Assembly (NCBI GenBank): GCA_027858635.1
Contig: JAQICG010000317.1
Location: 1 to 7,181 of the forward strand
Source: Gammaproteobacteria bacterium
Lineage (GTDB): Bacteria; Pseudomonadota; Gammaproteobacteria; SZUA-229
Reading direction: 5' to 3'
DNA: 7,181 nt
Made by a program: the position numbers and the translations under genes. Positions 6,735 to 7,181 of this stretch are shown piece after piece; the first letter of the stretch is position 1, and each line of letters begins with the position of its first letter. The notes below the pieces were generated by a model. The model was not told the DNA's origin, did no database searches, and worked only from the letters and a program-made list of their open reading frames with translations.

Positions 6735-7181
6735 TTGTTTGTAGATTCACACTGCCATCTGGACTGCATCGATCTGGCCGACTTCGAGGGCAGTTTCGAG
6801 CGGCTCATCCAGCACACCACCGACGCGGGCATCGAACAGATGCTGTGCGTGGCCATCGACCTCGACAGCTACCCGAACATGCTGTCACTGGTGCAAGACT
6901 ATCCACACATTGCGGTTTCAGTCGGCGTTCATCCCATGGCCGACCCGGCAACAGCGTTCGATGCCGAGCAGTTAAAAACCCTGGCGCGACATCCCAAAGT
7001 GGTCGCACTGGGCGAAACCGGCCTCGATTATTATTACCACAAGGGCGACACCCGCGTTCAGCAAGATCGCTTTCGCAGCCACATTCAAATCGCCAACGAG
7101 CTGGATAAGCCCGTTATCGTCCATACCCGCGACGCCGGCAAAGACACCCTCGAAATTCTGCGCCGCGAAAACGCAGAAAAA
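6735..7181 (+). CDS. TatD-family metal-dependent hydrolase (partial, YcfH-like)
   Basis: The reading frame opens at a TTG and runs off the right edge after 149 codons of an expected 255-265. Members are TIM-barrel metalloenzymes; E. coli TatD is a Mg-dependent 3'-5' nuclease, and YcfH, at the equivalent locus after holB, belongs to the same family with a less certain substrate. Metal ligands visible are His6 and His8 in VDSHCHLD, Glu94 in ALGETGLDYYY and His130 in VIVHTRDA; the remaining His and Asp lie beyond the window. TTG 6735-6737 is chosen because it gives MFVDSHCHLD, the usual N-terminus. No ATG or GTG exists in that frame back to the pilZ stop, and no clear Shine-Dalgarno sequence precedes it. 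The 44-base gap after pilZ shows no strong hairpin, so it likely shares the operon transcript. Confidence 0.93.
   Translation, partial: MFVDSHCHLDCIDLADFEGSFERLIQHTTDAGIEQMLCVAIDLDSYPNMLSLVQDYPHIAVSVGVHPMADPATAFDAEQLKTLARHPKVVALGETGLDYYYHKGDTRVQQDRFRSHIQIANELDKPVIVHTRDAGKDTLEILRRENAEK

Noticed and set aside
6722..7108. Plus-strand open frame of 128 codons overlapping tatD in another frame
   Set aside because: Its arginine- and histidine-rich translation is typical of a shifted frame, while the frame starting at 6735 gives a clear TatD sequence with metal ligands.
1..7181. Hidden defence system, mobile element, CRISPR array, tRNA or other novel system
   Set aside because: Every stretch is accounted for by intact housekeeping genes with short spacers. 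No direct repeats, transposase motifs, tRNA-like folds or atypical base composition were seen.

Overview
The window is a compact, ordinary-looking stretch of chromosome read entirely on the + strand. It most likely comes from a gammaproteobacterium that makes type IV pili. The reasons are the gene order acpP-fabF-(pabB)-pabC-mltG-tmk-holB-pilZ-tatD, which is the gammaproteobacterial fab-cluster tail as remembered from Pseudomonas and its relatives, and a PilZ protein of the type IV pilus class. Unlike the E. coli version, this cluster carries pilZ and has pabB next to pabC. Codon use and base composition look uniform and moderately GC-rich, and no mobile element, RNA gene or CRISPR array was seen. 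The exact genus cannot be read from the sequence.

Layout. Bases 1-85 are the 3' end of the acyl carrier protein gene acpP. Bases 86-156 are the only gap with regulatory content: a perfect 8-bp hairpin followed by a T-rich tract, which looks like a weak or partial terminator, then the ribosome binding site and GTG start of fabF. From fabF onward the genes are packed as one apparent operon. The gaps are 10 nt (fabF-pabB), 1 nt (pabB-pabC), a 1-nt overlap (pabC-mltG), 9 nt (mltG-tmk), 36 nt (tmk-holB), 38 nt (holB-pilZ) and 44 nt (pilZ-tatD). TatD runs off the right edge. There is no gene-free stretch over 300 bases.

How the genes work together. AcpP and FabF belong to type II fatty acid synthesis: FabF elongates acyl chains carried on AcpP. 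PabB and PabC are consecutive steps of p-aminobenzoate synthesis for folate; the glutaminase partner PabA/TrpG is not in the window. MltG cuts nascent peptidoglycan strands. Tmk makes dTDP and HolB is the delta' subunit of the replicative clamp loader, so both serve DNA replication. PilZ supports type IV pilus assembly and TatD is a metal-dependent nuclease/hydrolase. The grouping is a conserved growth-linked housekeeping cluster rather than a single pathway.

No undescribed system was found. The points most worth a second look are the PIAGT (not PIKGT) active-site motif in PabB, the intact Walker A motif in the delta' subunit, the hairpin separating acpP from fabF, and the TTG start of tatD.
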